NCBI GenBank assembly: GCA_951394045.1
Contig: OX595995.1
Location: 1,984,001-2,048,000, forward strand
Direction: 5' to 3'
Source of the DNA: Nitzschia sp. DOCU1
Taxonomy: Eukaryota > Bacillariophyta > Bacillariophyceae > Bacillariales > Bacillariaceae
DNA: 64,000 bases
Shown here: piece after piece, positions 29,517 to 40,040 of the stretch
Layout: each line of letters starts with the position of its first letter
Position numbering within the stretch: the stretch's first letter is position 1
Program-made: the position numbers and the translations under genes
Notes under the pieces: generated by a model
What the model saw: only the letters and a program-made list of their open reading frames with translations
Databases searched by the model: none
What the model was told of the DNA's origin: nothing

Positions 29517-32138
29517 GAGGTTTTGAGGAGAACCCGAGTGCCGGAACTGTTGAGCGCGGTATCCTGCACTTGCTTTTGGGGGAAAGAACAAGATAAGTGG
29601 GGGCTTCCGTTGGCTTCCGCTATCGATTTCATGCACCAATATATATAAAATATCAATCACCAGTCAACCCAGATTGGTCTTGCCAACTCCGACTCAGCAG
29701 GCATATGAAATTATGCCCGGCCGGCGCGAGTTGGCCGTACTAACGCATGGGCCAGGATCAATGACACGAAAATCGCCAAAATATAGTAGACGCCCGCTAG
29801 GAATCCGCGGCGATTCAACTTCACTTTCATGCTGTCAGGATGCAGCAGTTTTGATAGCTTTTATTGCGCCGCATTCAATATCTGTCATCCTCGGTCCATG
29901 ATTTCGATGCTTTCTCTGTTTTTGTGCCGCTTCGGAACCAAAAGAGCTCCTCTCCTTTTCTTTTCTTTTGTTGTTGTTGTTGTGAATCCATCAGAGGTGT
30001 TCTTATCGTTCTCGGTTTATTTGATGTGATTATATTACTGCTAAGAAGAAGATCCTTCCCCTACCAGATCGTGCCACTTGGATTTTGATTAGGAAACACC
30101 CTAAACCTCATTATCGGGCGACTCATACGATCAAGGCATACTGTACCCCCCTTGTCAAGAAGAAATCGATCCAGTCGAAAGTTATTGCCGGCTCATAACC
30201 TGGCTCATAACCCTGGAGTCAACCTGTCCCGAGCCGCAGCCTACGTCACGTCGGTATCTTTCGCTAGCGCGATGGGAGGGTTCATGAGGAGTAAAGACCG
30301 ATGGTTGCCAAGACCGCCGAAATGGTGCCGACCAATGATACTATGGAGTTGGCATTGATACCTATGTCTAAAACCTTTGGAGACAAGATGAAAGAGGCTG
30401 GAATGTTCACTGCAGAAGGAATGGAATTGTGGAGGCATTGTTTGCATTGTTTGCTCATCGTCAAAAGTTGTGCTATCTGTTGGGCACAATATTTTGCGAT
30501 GACGATGAATGGATGAATCATATCAATCAAGAATAGACTTAGGCGCAGATGTCGCCATTGAGCCACGAATCCAATACGAATGACTCAGACAACTACTATT
30601 GCATCAGGAAAGGGAAAATATGGGGGTACCCATATCTATGCCCTATTTCCCCTTTTCATATAGCCATTTTCCCCCTTCACAATGAACCATTTTCCCCTTT
30701 TTTAATGCACACATATCATACATACTGTCGTTGCCATTCACTATTCGACCATCCCCATTCATAATTTATCATTTATCCTTTCACTATTGGAACATCCCCA
30801 TGCATAATTTAACATTTATCCCTTCACTATTGGCACTCCCCAACCCTAAGGATTGACCCACCATTTGGAATAGAGAATCCTGTCCCGAAAAAAAAGCCCA
30901 ATGACCTTTATATAATTGGATGCTAAGTTATTAATGTCAAGCCATGAATTGACCACTGTATCCCAAAAAGGACAACCCAGGGATACAGTGCATGTTTCGC
31001 TATGCAGGGCAGAAAGGCAGAGTAGAGGGGACAACGGTGACTGCCGCACAAAAAGGGCGATCTAAGGAGACAGTGGTTATTGTCGCTATGCTGGGCAGAA
31101 AGGCATAGTAGAGGATACAATGGGGAATGCCGCACAAGAAAGGCAAAGTAGAGGGTACAACGAGGCCTGCCGCACAAAAAGGACGATCTATGGAGACAGC
31201 GATTATCGTCGCTATGCCGGGCAGAAAGGCACAGTCCAGGTTACAACGGGGAATGCCATGCAACTCTTTCAAACCATTCTCCACCAATATCCGTCAGATC
31301 CTGCTAGAACCTGGATGTAATGTTGATGCATTCATTGACGGAGGCTGGGACCAACTCCTGCATGGATCAGAGGTTCGGCCGTGGAGCTGTGGTAGTTAGT
31401 CTTGGTCCTGCACGTCATGTCGCGTAGGAACTGCTCCAAAGAGCACTCTTTCAAACCATTCTCCACCAATATCCGTCAGATCCTGCTAGAACCTGGATGT
31501 AATGTTGATGCATTCATTGACGGAGCCTGGGACCAACTCCTGCATGGATCCGAGGTTCAGCCATGGACTTGCTGTAGCTAGTCTTGCGCCGGCACGTCAT
31601 CTAGTGTAGATAATGGGTCTCTTTCAAGCCATTCTCCATCAATATCCATCAGATCGTGCTAGAACCTGGATGTAATGTTGATGCATTCATTGATGGAGGC
31701 TGGGACCAACTCCTGCATGGATCCAAGGTTTGGCCATGGAGCTGTGGTAGTTAGTCTTGCGCCTGCACATTGTGCGCCCGGCACTCTTTCAAGCCATTCT
31801 CGATCAATATCTGTCAGATCCACAAGTAGCTACTGGGGATGGGAGGTAGTAGTGACAGTAGTAGCCTTATCCAAGTCCTAAACAAAAAGGACTTTCCATC
31901 ATCAAGATATCCCTGTCATTGTTGTCCAGGATGCGAAAGAGCAGAAGATGCTAGCAAATTTGACTCTCTTTGCACGGCCTCAATGGTGACACATCATAAA
32001 TTGATAGAGCCTGAATGTCTTGTTTGAATGCTGCAAGATGGCACATTTGATCCAAGTCCTAAGCAATAATGACTTTCCATTGTCAAGATATCCCAGTTGT
32101 TGTTGCCCGGAGTCCATGTCATAGGTTCCTCAGCACAT

Positions 32139-32480
32139 GAAATTTTCAAAGATCCCATGGCAAAAGATCCACTAAGCTCGTGAGGACACACACCCCAAGC
32201 CTTCCCTCATCAACCGGGAGGCAACGATGCAAAAACATTGTTGAATTTTGTAGTATAGCCAACGCCAGGAACAAAAAGGTTGCCAACAAGCGGTAGAGTG
32301 CATGTCGGCCTCTCGACACGTGAAATTTGCAAGGATCCCATGGGAAAAGATCCTCTAATCCAAAAAGGACACACACCCCAAGCCTTCCCTCATCAACCGG
32401 GAGGCAACCATGCAAAAACATTGTGGAATTTTGTAGTATAGCCAACGCCAGGAACAAAAAGGTTGCCAACAAGCAGTATA
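32139..32480. repeat. 183-bp tandem repeat, about two units (copy 2)
   Basis: The same unit as at 11880-12780, but only about two full or partial units remain, and they carry a few private changes (CTCGACACGTG for CTCGGCAAGTG). It has contracted, or not expanded, relative to copy 1. Confidence 0.8.
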
Positions 32481-33062
32481 GGGTGGGTGCTGGTGTCGGT
32501 GGGTCCGTCGTACGGCCGCTGAGGCTGAAGAAGTTGGCGGCAAAGGTGATGTGCGTTGGTAGACATAAAGATTCGGGGGTGGGGCGTTTGTTGATGGGAG
32601 AACTCTCAAAGGTTGACCATTTGAGGAAGAGTCATCGTCCAGATTGGCATGCAGAAAAGAAGGGGACTCATCCACACTTCCATCATCCTGCGGTGGTTGC
32701 GTGACAGAGGATACACGGAGTCGTGTTCTATTCAAGGTTGCGTTGGATGGATTTCGGGGCATTGATGGGCAGGGAGTGCGGATGTAAGCAACGACTCAAA
32801 GATAAGGGATAGAAACAACGGATATTTACCCATGAGACTGAATTCGGTCCCAGAGACCGAATTCAGTCTCGCTTTTACTACTTCCATACCTCTATAGCCG
32901 TTGAGTTTCAGCGAAAATACCAAATTACATTCATGTTGTATACTTTTATATCTATTGAGCATGCCAATCGTATATGGGGTCTAAGCAGGGGCCACTTCCC
33001 AAAAAAGATCCTTTGTTGGAAAGTTTCACTGCGCGCGACGATCAAAATTTTCACAAAAATCA

Positions 33063-34146
33063 TGCCTCGTCGGAAGAAGACCATGGGGGTTGGAGCGATT
33101 GCTTCGGCCCCAATCAAGATGTTGCATCCATCTGAGCACATGAGAGAAAGCTTTCCCAATGCTGAGAAGAACCAGCGTCTTGAAAATCTTCTTGTTGTTG
33201 GAAAAGAGTTGAAACGAATCCACGGACGCGATCAAATGGCAATCTGCTTTCGGCACGATGATTTTGAGGGCATCGTTCTTTATTGCACCCAACGATATGC
33301 AAAAATTGTCACGGAAGGTCCAGCTGAAGGCTACTTTGACGAAAATGCAGTTGCTGAGAATGTGGAGGAAGAGGCACAGGACGAGGAAAATCAAAAAGCG
33401 ACGCTTTTGGCCAAAACATGTGGATGGCGACATGATTCGGGGCCATTTTGATGCCTCGCCAGTTGGTCATGCCGATTGCTACAGAATGACTATTCCTGAT
33501 GACAATGGAAAACTAGACATACATGGGTTCAAAGAGCCTGATTATGTTATGTTATTGATGGCAACATACGGCACATTGGAACGAGTTGGCCCCCAACATT
33601 CGCGCTCGTGGGAGGATGCTGATGGGCAATCGCAGTCAACAAGAGTCCAATATCCTGAAATAGTGTACAACCACTATAAATATCGTCACAGTGTTGATGA
33701 TCACAACAACCGCCGCCAATCACCAATCAGCTTGGAGAAGACATGGTCCACGCATTGGTGGCCCAATCGAGTCTTTGCTTTTCTTATTGCCATTTCTGAA
33801 GTCAATACTCTCAAAGCTTGGACGAACATTTACCAAAATCCAGACAAGGAAACCCTTGAATTCAGAAAACAGCTAGCCGAGGAATTGATAAACAATCCAT
33901 TCTTGGCAGAAGAGACGGCAGCAGAAGCTCGAGGAACACGTAAGTCAGCAAGAAACTCAGGGCATGAACTGCTGTCGCTTCCACCAAAAAAGAAATGGTG
34001 CGGCGCGCAGATGGTGGACTCCGAATCTCTTTACCCATGCAGGAAGTGCGTCAAATGTGGCAGAAAGTCGCGGGATTATTGCAGTTGCACCCCTGGGACA
34101 ACCCTATGCAGGTATTGCTTCCCTGATCATCGTATTCAGGTTGAGA
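33063..34146 (+). pseudogene. PiggyBac-type transposase fragment, frame-broken and split
   Basis: ATG 33063 opens 129 codons (start MPRRKKTMGVGAIASAPIK) that stop at 33451. A second frame, overlapping it and open from before 33400, carries the recognisable DDE_Tnp_1_7 C-terminal half: EPDYVMLLMATYGTLE, the last catalytic region HSVDDHNNRRQSPISLEKTW, WWPNRVFAFLIAISEVN, and FRKQLAEELINN. A Cys-rich end follows (CRKCVKCGRKSRDYCSC, LCRYCF). The upstream part with the first catalytic Asp is missing, by deletion or splicing I cannot trace. A retrotransposon then cuts the gene at 34146. The last eight codons and the stop lie beyond it, at 42959-42982. It cannot make an active transposase as it stands. 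Confidence 0.8.
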
Positions 34147-34337
34147 CTAAACTAAAACGCAGGATTTACTACTTAATAGGCTACCATACGTGGCGCCAGT
34201 AGTCGCCCATATAGGCTTTACCGTCGCTCAGGGGGTCCCGCACCAACGCCAGGTGGGCGAGCTTGAAACGACTTGGGAGGGCTTGGAGGAGGGTGAGCGG
34301 AGAAGACCAGGGTCGTCACGGCTTACCGTCCACGTAA

Positions 34338-37300
34338 CTAGGCCAGCCAGGCCCGAACGTTACGAAGCCATAAGAGTTTAAAATCAATACTTTCGAGGTG
34401 TAGGGCAGAGGGGGATCGCCGAAACCACCGCTTTGCAGGGACAGGAAGACCAGATAGATTGCGGGAGAACAGTTCCGAGATTTCATCATCGAGATCGGAG
34501 TGCTGGCGGGATAGAAGAAGGGAGTCGTCGGACTGGGAGACGTGGTACCGGTGTTGCCAAGATGTCCATGCAATTTGCCAGATGCGACGAATAACTTGAG
34601 AGGTCCAGCGTGTGCCAGTGCGGCGGGACCCCATGTACTCGTAGTGGGCATGCTGCAATGCAGTCCATGACCGGACCACGAAACCGTCGGCGAGGGCAAG
34701 TAATCCGAGCTCTTCTTGGGAAGTGAGGAGGGCAGCATGAGTCTCTGGCACGGCATCAGGAATTTCCCATGGGACATCGGCATGCCAAGCCCGAAGCATG
34801 GAGAGAATACCGGATTCCAGGGTGGGGTGGGTATGCTGGGAACGAAGCCAAGTCCGAAGATCAGCCAAGGCCTTGTCAAAGAGATGCAAATTGTCGGGGT
34901 GAGCGCATCGAACAACGTGTTGTCGTGTCTCGGGGAGGTCGCAGCGAGGACAGAGGTCATTGGTCACGAGTCGCCATCGGAAGAGAGTGCTCTGCAGCGG
35001 AACAAGGGAGGAAAGCCATCGAGGGACCCAGAGACGACGGGCGGTAGGAAGCTGACGAAAAGCGTGGCGCAGAGCGTCCCAGTCGCAAATGGAAGTGTCG
35101 AAGCAGAGTTTCTTGGACCAATATGAAATAGCCGGGGAGCCATAATACAAATCTTCAACTCGGCTGCGGGACCAAGAAGTGAGCCGAGTACCGTTGGAAT
35201 GCCAAACCGACCAATGGGACGAAGACCGGAGAAGGTAATGCGGGCGGAAACCCCGACCATCAATTAAGTGCCAGTAATTCTTGGCCATTGCATCCATGTC
35301 GCAGTTGAGCTTTTCCCAAGGAGATAGCAAGTGATATGGTAGAAGCCGGTCACGGTGCCCATGGACATGACGTGGAACCCAATGGAGGGGTATGCGACGG
35401 AGCTCAAGACGTGCAGCCATTAGAAGGTCATAATGGGCTGTAGACGGCGTTGGGTCATAGGGTGAGAATAAATTGTCCAAGGCAGATTTGCAATCGCAAG
35501 CAATAACAAACGGAACATGACAGATGGTAGCAGGGTCAACCGAAGACAGAACTCGACCAACGGTACGAATAATGCCGTAGATACCTCCAAGTTCCGCACG
35601 ATAAGGGTCAATGTCGGCTGGGTCGCCAGGCGTTTGATTGGCGAGGACCATATCATCACTACCATCTAGGAGCCGGGCCCGCAAAGTATACGCTGCAGTA
35701 CCCCATGAATTTTTGCATGACCCGTCCGTGACCCCAATTCCAGTTCCCCCAAGGATGCCGTCCAAGAGGTGCCGGAGGGAATCTGGCCAGCGGATCACGA
35801 CGCCCCACCAATCTTCCGTGGATACGTAGGGGGTAGCAACCGTTGGGGCGGTACTGGAAACGCGTCGAACAGTGCCCCGTCCCACGGAAGTGGTGGGCAG
35901 ACAGCCTGATGGAATAGAGTCCACCACTCCATGGGCACGGACGCGAGGCATTCTGGAGGAATATCCTGTAGGCATAGGGACATAGTGAGAAAAGGAACTG
36001 CCATCCAAACTCCGAATGTAGAGGTGCTTGGTGGCCGGGTCGAGAAAATCTGACCAGCCAGGCGGGATCGACAGCCAGCCGCCAAGTGGGCGAAGAAGTG
36101 CAAGACGGGACGTAGGGGACAGGGAAAGGAAGCACGTCAACAAGGCATCGCGCCAAAGACTCCAGGAATGAGGGTTCGGTGACGCTTGGAAGGGCCAGCA
36201 CAGATCGCAGTGGACCGTTGACGGTACGCGCGAGGTGAGGACCGATTCTTGAAGATGTAAGCCATCGCCGGTCACCAAATCAGACAGGAAGATAACCTGC
36301 AGATACAATCTGCAACGATTTAAAATTGCAAGTTGTTTTGCACTGTAACCTTTAGCACAAAAGGCCTCCATTAAAAACTGATCGTGCTGGCGTTGCGGTT
36401 GCAAATCAGGCAGATGGTCCTGAATGGAAAGACCTAGCCGGCTGCAAAATTCCCAGGATGTGAAAAGGGAAACATCTGTCCCGCAAAGGTGCCATGTCTC
36501 ATATGCATAGGACAGTGGACAGCGCGGTAACCCAAGTTCCAGACGCAAATTCTCCATGGAGCAGCGCATTTGACTTCCAGTAATATCGTTAACAAGATTA
36601 GCATGGTGAATAAGGTCCGCTACTTGCGCATAGCCCTGTTCAAACCACATGTCGAAAATGCCATAGCCCAGATATCGTTGAGGGGCATGTACAATAGTCA
36701 ACGCCATGGATTTAGGGAGGCCAAGAGCAGGAAGCGCGTGGATCCGGAGGCTCCTTGTAATACGACAGCAATCCTTATAGGAAAGACGTGTAGCTGCCAG
36801 GGGGTAAGCAAGAGACCGGCTTATGCCTGTCGTCAAGGACAGCCAGCTCTCGGTACGTGTCAGCTGTCGCGAGGATATTTTCGAAGCCCAGGCGTCGATT
36901 TTGGCGGTCATCGCAGAAATTTGAGCTGTCTGATTGCCATCAGGGGCAATCCAGACGCCCAAGGTTTCCTCGGCTTCCGAAGGTTCCAAACGTCGAATAA
37001 GAGCAGGCGAAGAATCCGGAGAACGAAGCCACAATCGGCCTGGCCTTGAATGAATTGGGCACGGCCGCCAGGTCTGGGACCGATCATGCCAAAACGAATC
37101 AATGAGCCACCAGTATGTTTTGTCGATAGATAATGCGCCCCCGGTAGCTCGGAGGCCTCCACCCCAAAGATCAATAGCAGCCTGGGCCTCTTGGATAAGT
37201 GCCTGAACGGTAGGGCAGTCGAGGGGGGCAATAATAGAGTCCGAATCATCCACGAAGGTAAAACAACTGAAGAACAGTCGTTCCCTGGAGAAGGGCGAGA

Positions 37301-40040
37301 ATACCTCAATCCCAAAACCTCGTGACCGTAGCATATTAATCAGTGGAATAGTCATCACGAGCCAAATGGCAGGGCCCGCCCCGTTGCCTTGGCCAATACC
37401 TTGGAGGGGAATGCGAAGAGCACCGTAGGCCGAAGGGCTCTGTCCAAAAACTGTAGAAACATAATGTTGCAACTCTTGTAATGTGCCGAACATAACTTTG
37501 CAGGCGTCTGGAGTAACACCAAGGCGTTGCATGCAAATACTGGCCACCACGTGGACGATACGGTCATAACATGACGTCGCGTCGTTTCCACAAATAATAC
37601 CGGCTCGTCGAAGCTGGCGGAGGATATCCATAGCGAGGACCTTATTCAAGGCACAGATGTTGGCGCGGCGCCCAGGGCGACTCCCGTACGCCTCCATTGG
37701 AATTAGCCCCAAGGAATCGGCTTGTTGTATCATCACGCGCCCAATTCGCTTGTTAATCATGTTGAAAAGAGAGTGAAACAGCACAATAATCCGAAGTTTG
37801 CAAACATGGACAGAGGATACCTTTTTCGGAATCATTATATCCAAAGATTTGGTCCACAGATCCGGAAGGAAGCCAGCTGCAATGGGGATATTGGAAAATG
37901 CAGCATCAATAGCAGCTGTTTCCTCGTGATCGCTGCCAGCAATAAAGTCAGCGAAAGACGGACCAAACGGACTAGACGCCACGCGGCCTTTCATCTTGCG
38001 CCAACCTGCAGTGTGTGCACTCGTGTCAATAAAACCAGTAATTGGAGACGTGGAGCGAATTTCATCAGGCATCCGAAGTTGCTCAAGAAACAGACGCGTG
38101 GGTTCATCCACATCCTCGCCAGGGATAAAAGTGCCATCCAAAATGGAATCCACTACCGCTTGGCAGGCGTGGTAGCCCAGCTGAGTATGTAGGGAACCTG
38201 ACATAAATGGAGTATCGTTAGTTTGGGAAAATCGTCGTGCGCCTTCCGTGGCGCATGCCTCTTCAATTTCTTCTCTGGTGGTGCACTGAACAATTTCACC
38301 CGCCGTGTCAGTGGACTCCAGAATGCTGATGTTGGTGCGGGGCTTCCGGTTATGGACGCGACGAACGTTGCTGAAATGGCGACGCATGGCAGCAGTGTGA
38401 AAATCCGCTCGTTCTTGGGACTTGGGGGCGACGCCGGCTACAGCAGCCCGACTGGCAGATAAGCGTGCCTGATGCTCTTTGAATAGCTTGAGCTGATGTT
38501 TTTTGGCGTGCCGATAACGAGTCCTAACGTCCTCTTTTTTCTCCTGGATCTCTGTCAAAGAAAGGTCAAATGCACAGGTGATGCCAAGGCGTTTCATAAG
38601 GCGTCTGATCTTCTTACAATCCACGCGACGTTTAGACCGATGGGTAGACATCAGATTCCACAACCGAATTTCCCGGCGGAGAGCGCTGATTTCTTCCGAG
38701 TTCAATACTTGCCCAGCATAGAAGGGGGCGCAATCTGCACGTGCCTCGTCTCGGAGTATTAGGTCCAGCGCAGCTAGACGGTTGTACAATTCCTCATCTG
38801 CCGCAGAGAAACCACCAGATTCGGCTTGAGCAGCCAGGGCAGCCATCTGTCCTTGCATATGATGCTTTTTGCGAAGGCGATTCAGTGTCCTTGCGTACTT
38901 TTTTCGTGCACGAGGGTCATGAAGCGGGAAATTCCGAATAGTCTTCTTGGCTGGAGACGGGGCAGCAAAACCGAAAAGGGATTCGTCATCAATATCCACC
39001 CATAGAAGCCGGTGATCAGTATTTAATCCTAGGTCCAAGGAGCCGAAGCCAGAGAAGCCGCATGCCACCACATCCAAGCCCGGGGTACACCAAATGGCGT
39101 CAATAGGATGTTCTGACACCGTGCTCTTGTTGCAAGTGGGGACAAAGGTATCATCGGGCCACATTTGAACATGGACGTCGATTAAGCCGAGCTTGGAAGA
39201 CCACTCCGTAATCCTCGTACTCCGGACGTTCTCGTTAGCATCAAGGCCAACAATAATCTGGTCTCCAGCAGCAATCCAGCGAGATATTTCCAATCCTAAG
39301 TCGTCCAAGAATGCGGCTCGAGGGCACCGGTAAGGAGCGTTGGACTCTTGCCAATAAAGTTCGTGTTGGGAATAGACGGAGTTTGGTTTGTCTGATCGGT
39401 CGATGACTGGCCGATAGCCAGTGATCACCCTGGTGCAGATACCGTTTTTCCCTCGGAGGGATATCCAGCTCCAGCGTCCCAGACCAGACGGGTCCTCCCC
39501 GTGAGGGCCCAGTCGGATCTGTAATTTAGGCTCCGCAAGGAACGCAGTGCCACCAAAGAGAACAGACTCAGCGGACGGAGAGTGTTGATTAACGGACGCC
39601 CATGAGAAGCCTGCATACTTGGCTGTCCGACGGGACCAGGACTCAGTGGCAGTACACTTCGAAAGATTTAGGTTAACCTCTTGTATTCCCAAAAAGGAAA
39701 AGTCCTTGGAGGACGGGAATTTTAAGAAGTCTTCAAGGGGTTTTGGGCCGGGTGCTGTGGGCAGCCCACTAACATTGACGAAGCCAAAACGAGAGACATT
39801 TGGTATCGTCGGAACTGTTAGAGGGCTGCCGACAGGTCCGTTCCCAAGGGCTCGACGAGAAACGTGGCTCCGTCCCGGTGGTCGAGCACGCCGGGACTTG
39901 CCTCGTCGACCCGGAGCCCTAGCCGGCACCGTTTCCAGTGCCGGCGGCAGGACTAGTGGCAGGTTTGACGGCTTTAGACAGCTGGGCCTCGATAGCATCC
40001 GGGGAAATTCCGGCGGCTTCCAACATGGCACGAAGTGCAT
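34338..40040 (-). CDS. LINE ORF2: endonuclease, reverse transcriptase, RNase H
   Basis: The frame is open from 40094 (GTG); the first ATG is at 40040, giving about 1,900 residues. Numbering below is from 40094. APE-type endonuclease at about 103-367: Asn107, Glu139 (GIQEVN), Asp285/Asn287 (GLDANEN), Asp332 and the catalytic DH at 360-361. Reverse transcriptase at about 730-1030: CGNDATSCYDR for motif A, QGNGAGPAIW for motif B, and FVDD near 947 for the active site in place of YADD. RNase H at about 1440-1600: TDGS (about 1456), YRAELGG (about 1499), ACDCKSA (about 1532), PRHVHGHRD (about 1574) and a final Asp in CDMDAMAK. A CCHC-type knuckle CPRCDL...HVVRCAH lies near 1713. The domain order fits I-like/RNase-H-bearing LINE clades. 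It nicks target DNA and copies the element RNA. It sits in the +1 frame relative to ORF1 and overlaps it, so reinitiation or frameshifting is needed. Confidence 0.92.
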   Translation of the reverse strand: MHFVPCWKPPEFPRMLSRPSCLKPSNLPLVLPPALETVPARAPGRRGKSRRARPPGRSHVSRRALGNGPVGSPLTVPTIPNVSRFGFVNVSGLPTAPGPKPLEDFLKFPSSKDFSFLGIQEVNLNLSKCTATESWSRRTAKYAGFSWASVNQHSPSAESVLFGGTAFLAEPKLQIRLGPHGEDPSGLGRWSWISLRGKNGICTRVITGYRPVIDRSDKPNSVYSQHELYWQESNAPYRCPRAAFLDDLGLEISRWIAAGDQIIVGLDANENVRSTRITEWSSKLGLIDVHVQMWPDDTFVPTCNKSTVSEHPIDAIWCTPGLDVVACGFSGFGSLDLGLNTDHRLLWVDIDDESLFGFAAPSPAKKTIRNFPLHDPRARKKYARTLNRLRKKHHMQGQMAALAAQAESGGFSAADEELYNRLAALDLILRDEARADCAPFYAGQVLNSEEISALRREIRLWNLMSTHRSKRRVDCKKIRRLMKRLGITCAFDLSLTEIQEKKEDVRTRYRHAKKHQLKLFKEHQARLSASRAAVAGVAPKSQERADFHTAAMRRHFSNVRRVHNRKPRTNISILESTDTAGEIVQCTTREEIEEACATEGARRFSQTNDTPFMSGSLHTQLGYHACQAVVDSILDGTFIPGEDVDEPTRLFLEQLRMPDEIRSTSPITGFIDTSAHTAGWRKMKGRVASSPFGPSFADFIAGSDHEETAAIDAAFSNIPIAAGFLPDLWTKSLDIMIPKKVSSVHVCKLRIIVLFHSLFNMINKRIGRVMIQQADSLGLIPMEAYGSRPGRRANICALNKVLAMDILRQLRRAGIICGNDATSCYDRIVHVVASICMQRLGVTPDACKVMFGTLQELQHYVSTVFGQSPSAYGALRIPLQGIGQGNGAGPAIWLVMTIPLINMLRSRGFGIEVFSPFSRERLFFSCFTFVDDSDSIIAPLDCPTVQALIQEAQAAIDLWGGGLRATGGALSIDKTYWWLIDSFWHDRSQTWRPCPIHSRPGRLWLRSPDSSPALIRRLEPSEAEETLGVWIAPDGNQTAQISAMTAKIDAWASKISSRQLTRTESWLSLTTGISRSLAYPLAATRLSYKDCCRITRSLRIHALPALGLPKSMALTIVHAPQRYLGYGIFDMWFEQGYAQVADLIHHANLVNDITGSQMRCSMENLRLELGLPRCPLSYAYETWHLCGTDVSLFTSWEFCSRLGLSIQDHLPDLQPQRQHDQFLMEAFCAKGYSAKQLAILNRCRLYLQVIFLSDLVTGDGLHLQESVLTSRVPSTVHCDLCWPFQASPNPHSWSLWRDALLTCFLSLSPTSRLALLRPLGGWLSIPPGWSDFLDPATKHLYIRSLDGSSFSHYVPMPTGYSSRMPRVRAHGVVDSIPSGCLPTTSVGRGTVRRVSSTAPTVATPYVSTEDWWGVVIRWPDSLRHLLDGILGGTGIGVTDGSCKNSWGTAAYTLRARLLDGSDDMVLANQTPGDPADIDPYRAELGGIYGIIRTVGRVLSSVDPATICHVPFVIACDCKSALDNLFSPYDPTPSTAHYDLLMAARLELRRIPLHWVPRHVHGHRDRLLPYHLLSPWEKLNCDMDAMAKNYWHLIDGRGFRPHYLLRSSSHWSVWHSNGTRLTSWSRSRVEDLYYGSPAISYWSKKLCFDTSICDWDALRHAFRQLPTARRLWVPRWLSSLVPLQSTLFRWRLVTNDLCPRCDLPETRQHVVRCAHPDNLHLFDKALADLRTWLRSQHTHPTLESGILSMLRAWHADVPWEIPDAVPETHAALLTSQEELGLLALADGFVVRSWTALQHAHYEYMGSRRTGTRWTSQVIRRIWQIAWTSWQHRYHVSQSDDSLLLSRQHSDLDDEISELFSRNLSGLPVPAKRWFRRSPSALHLESIDFKLLWLRNVRAWLA

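Larger units (their letters stand above)
24433..29751. mobile_element. 5.3-kb PIF/Harbinger-like DNA transposon
   Basis: The ends are inverted repeats: 32 bp are identical (CCCATGCGTTAGTACGGCCA at the outer edge) and similarity extends to about 74 bp (24433-24506 and 29680-29751). The flanks share CCAGG (24428-24432, 29752-29756), or CAG if two more end bases belong to the element. Uninterrupted CCAGG-ATCAATG is seen at the same place in the other fucosyltransferase copies. It carries a transposase on the minus strand and two unrelated genes on the plus strand. Two-gene organisation is known for Harbinger elements, but the usual Myb-like partner is not evident. Arrays of an 11-bp repeat lie just inside both ends. 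The transposase has a stop codon, so this copy is probably not autonomous. Confidence 0.85.
24213..29830 (-). pseudogene. O-fucosyltransferase-like gene, third copy: N-terminal part split by a transposon
   Basis: ATG at 29830 starts the same MKVKLNRRGFL sequence. After about 28 codons a 5.3-kb Harbinger-type element (24433-29751) interrupts the frame within the membrane anchor. The gene resumes at 24432 and stops matching at 24213, the point where the inverted copy begins, so only about 100 N-terminal residues exist. It therefore lacks all catalytic sequence. It lacks the 569-bp MITE of copy 1, which shows the MITE is the younger event there. Confidence 0.85.
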
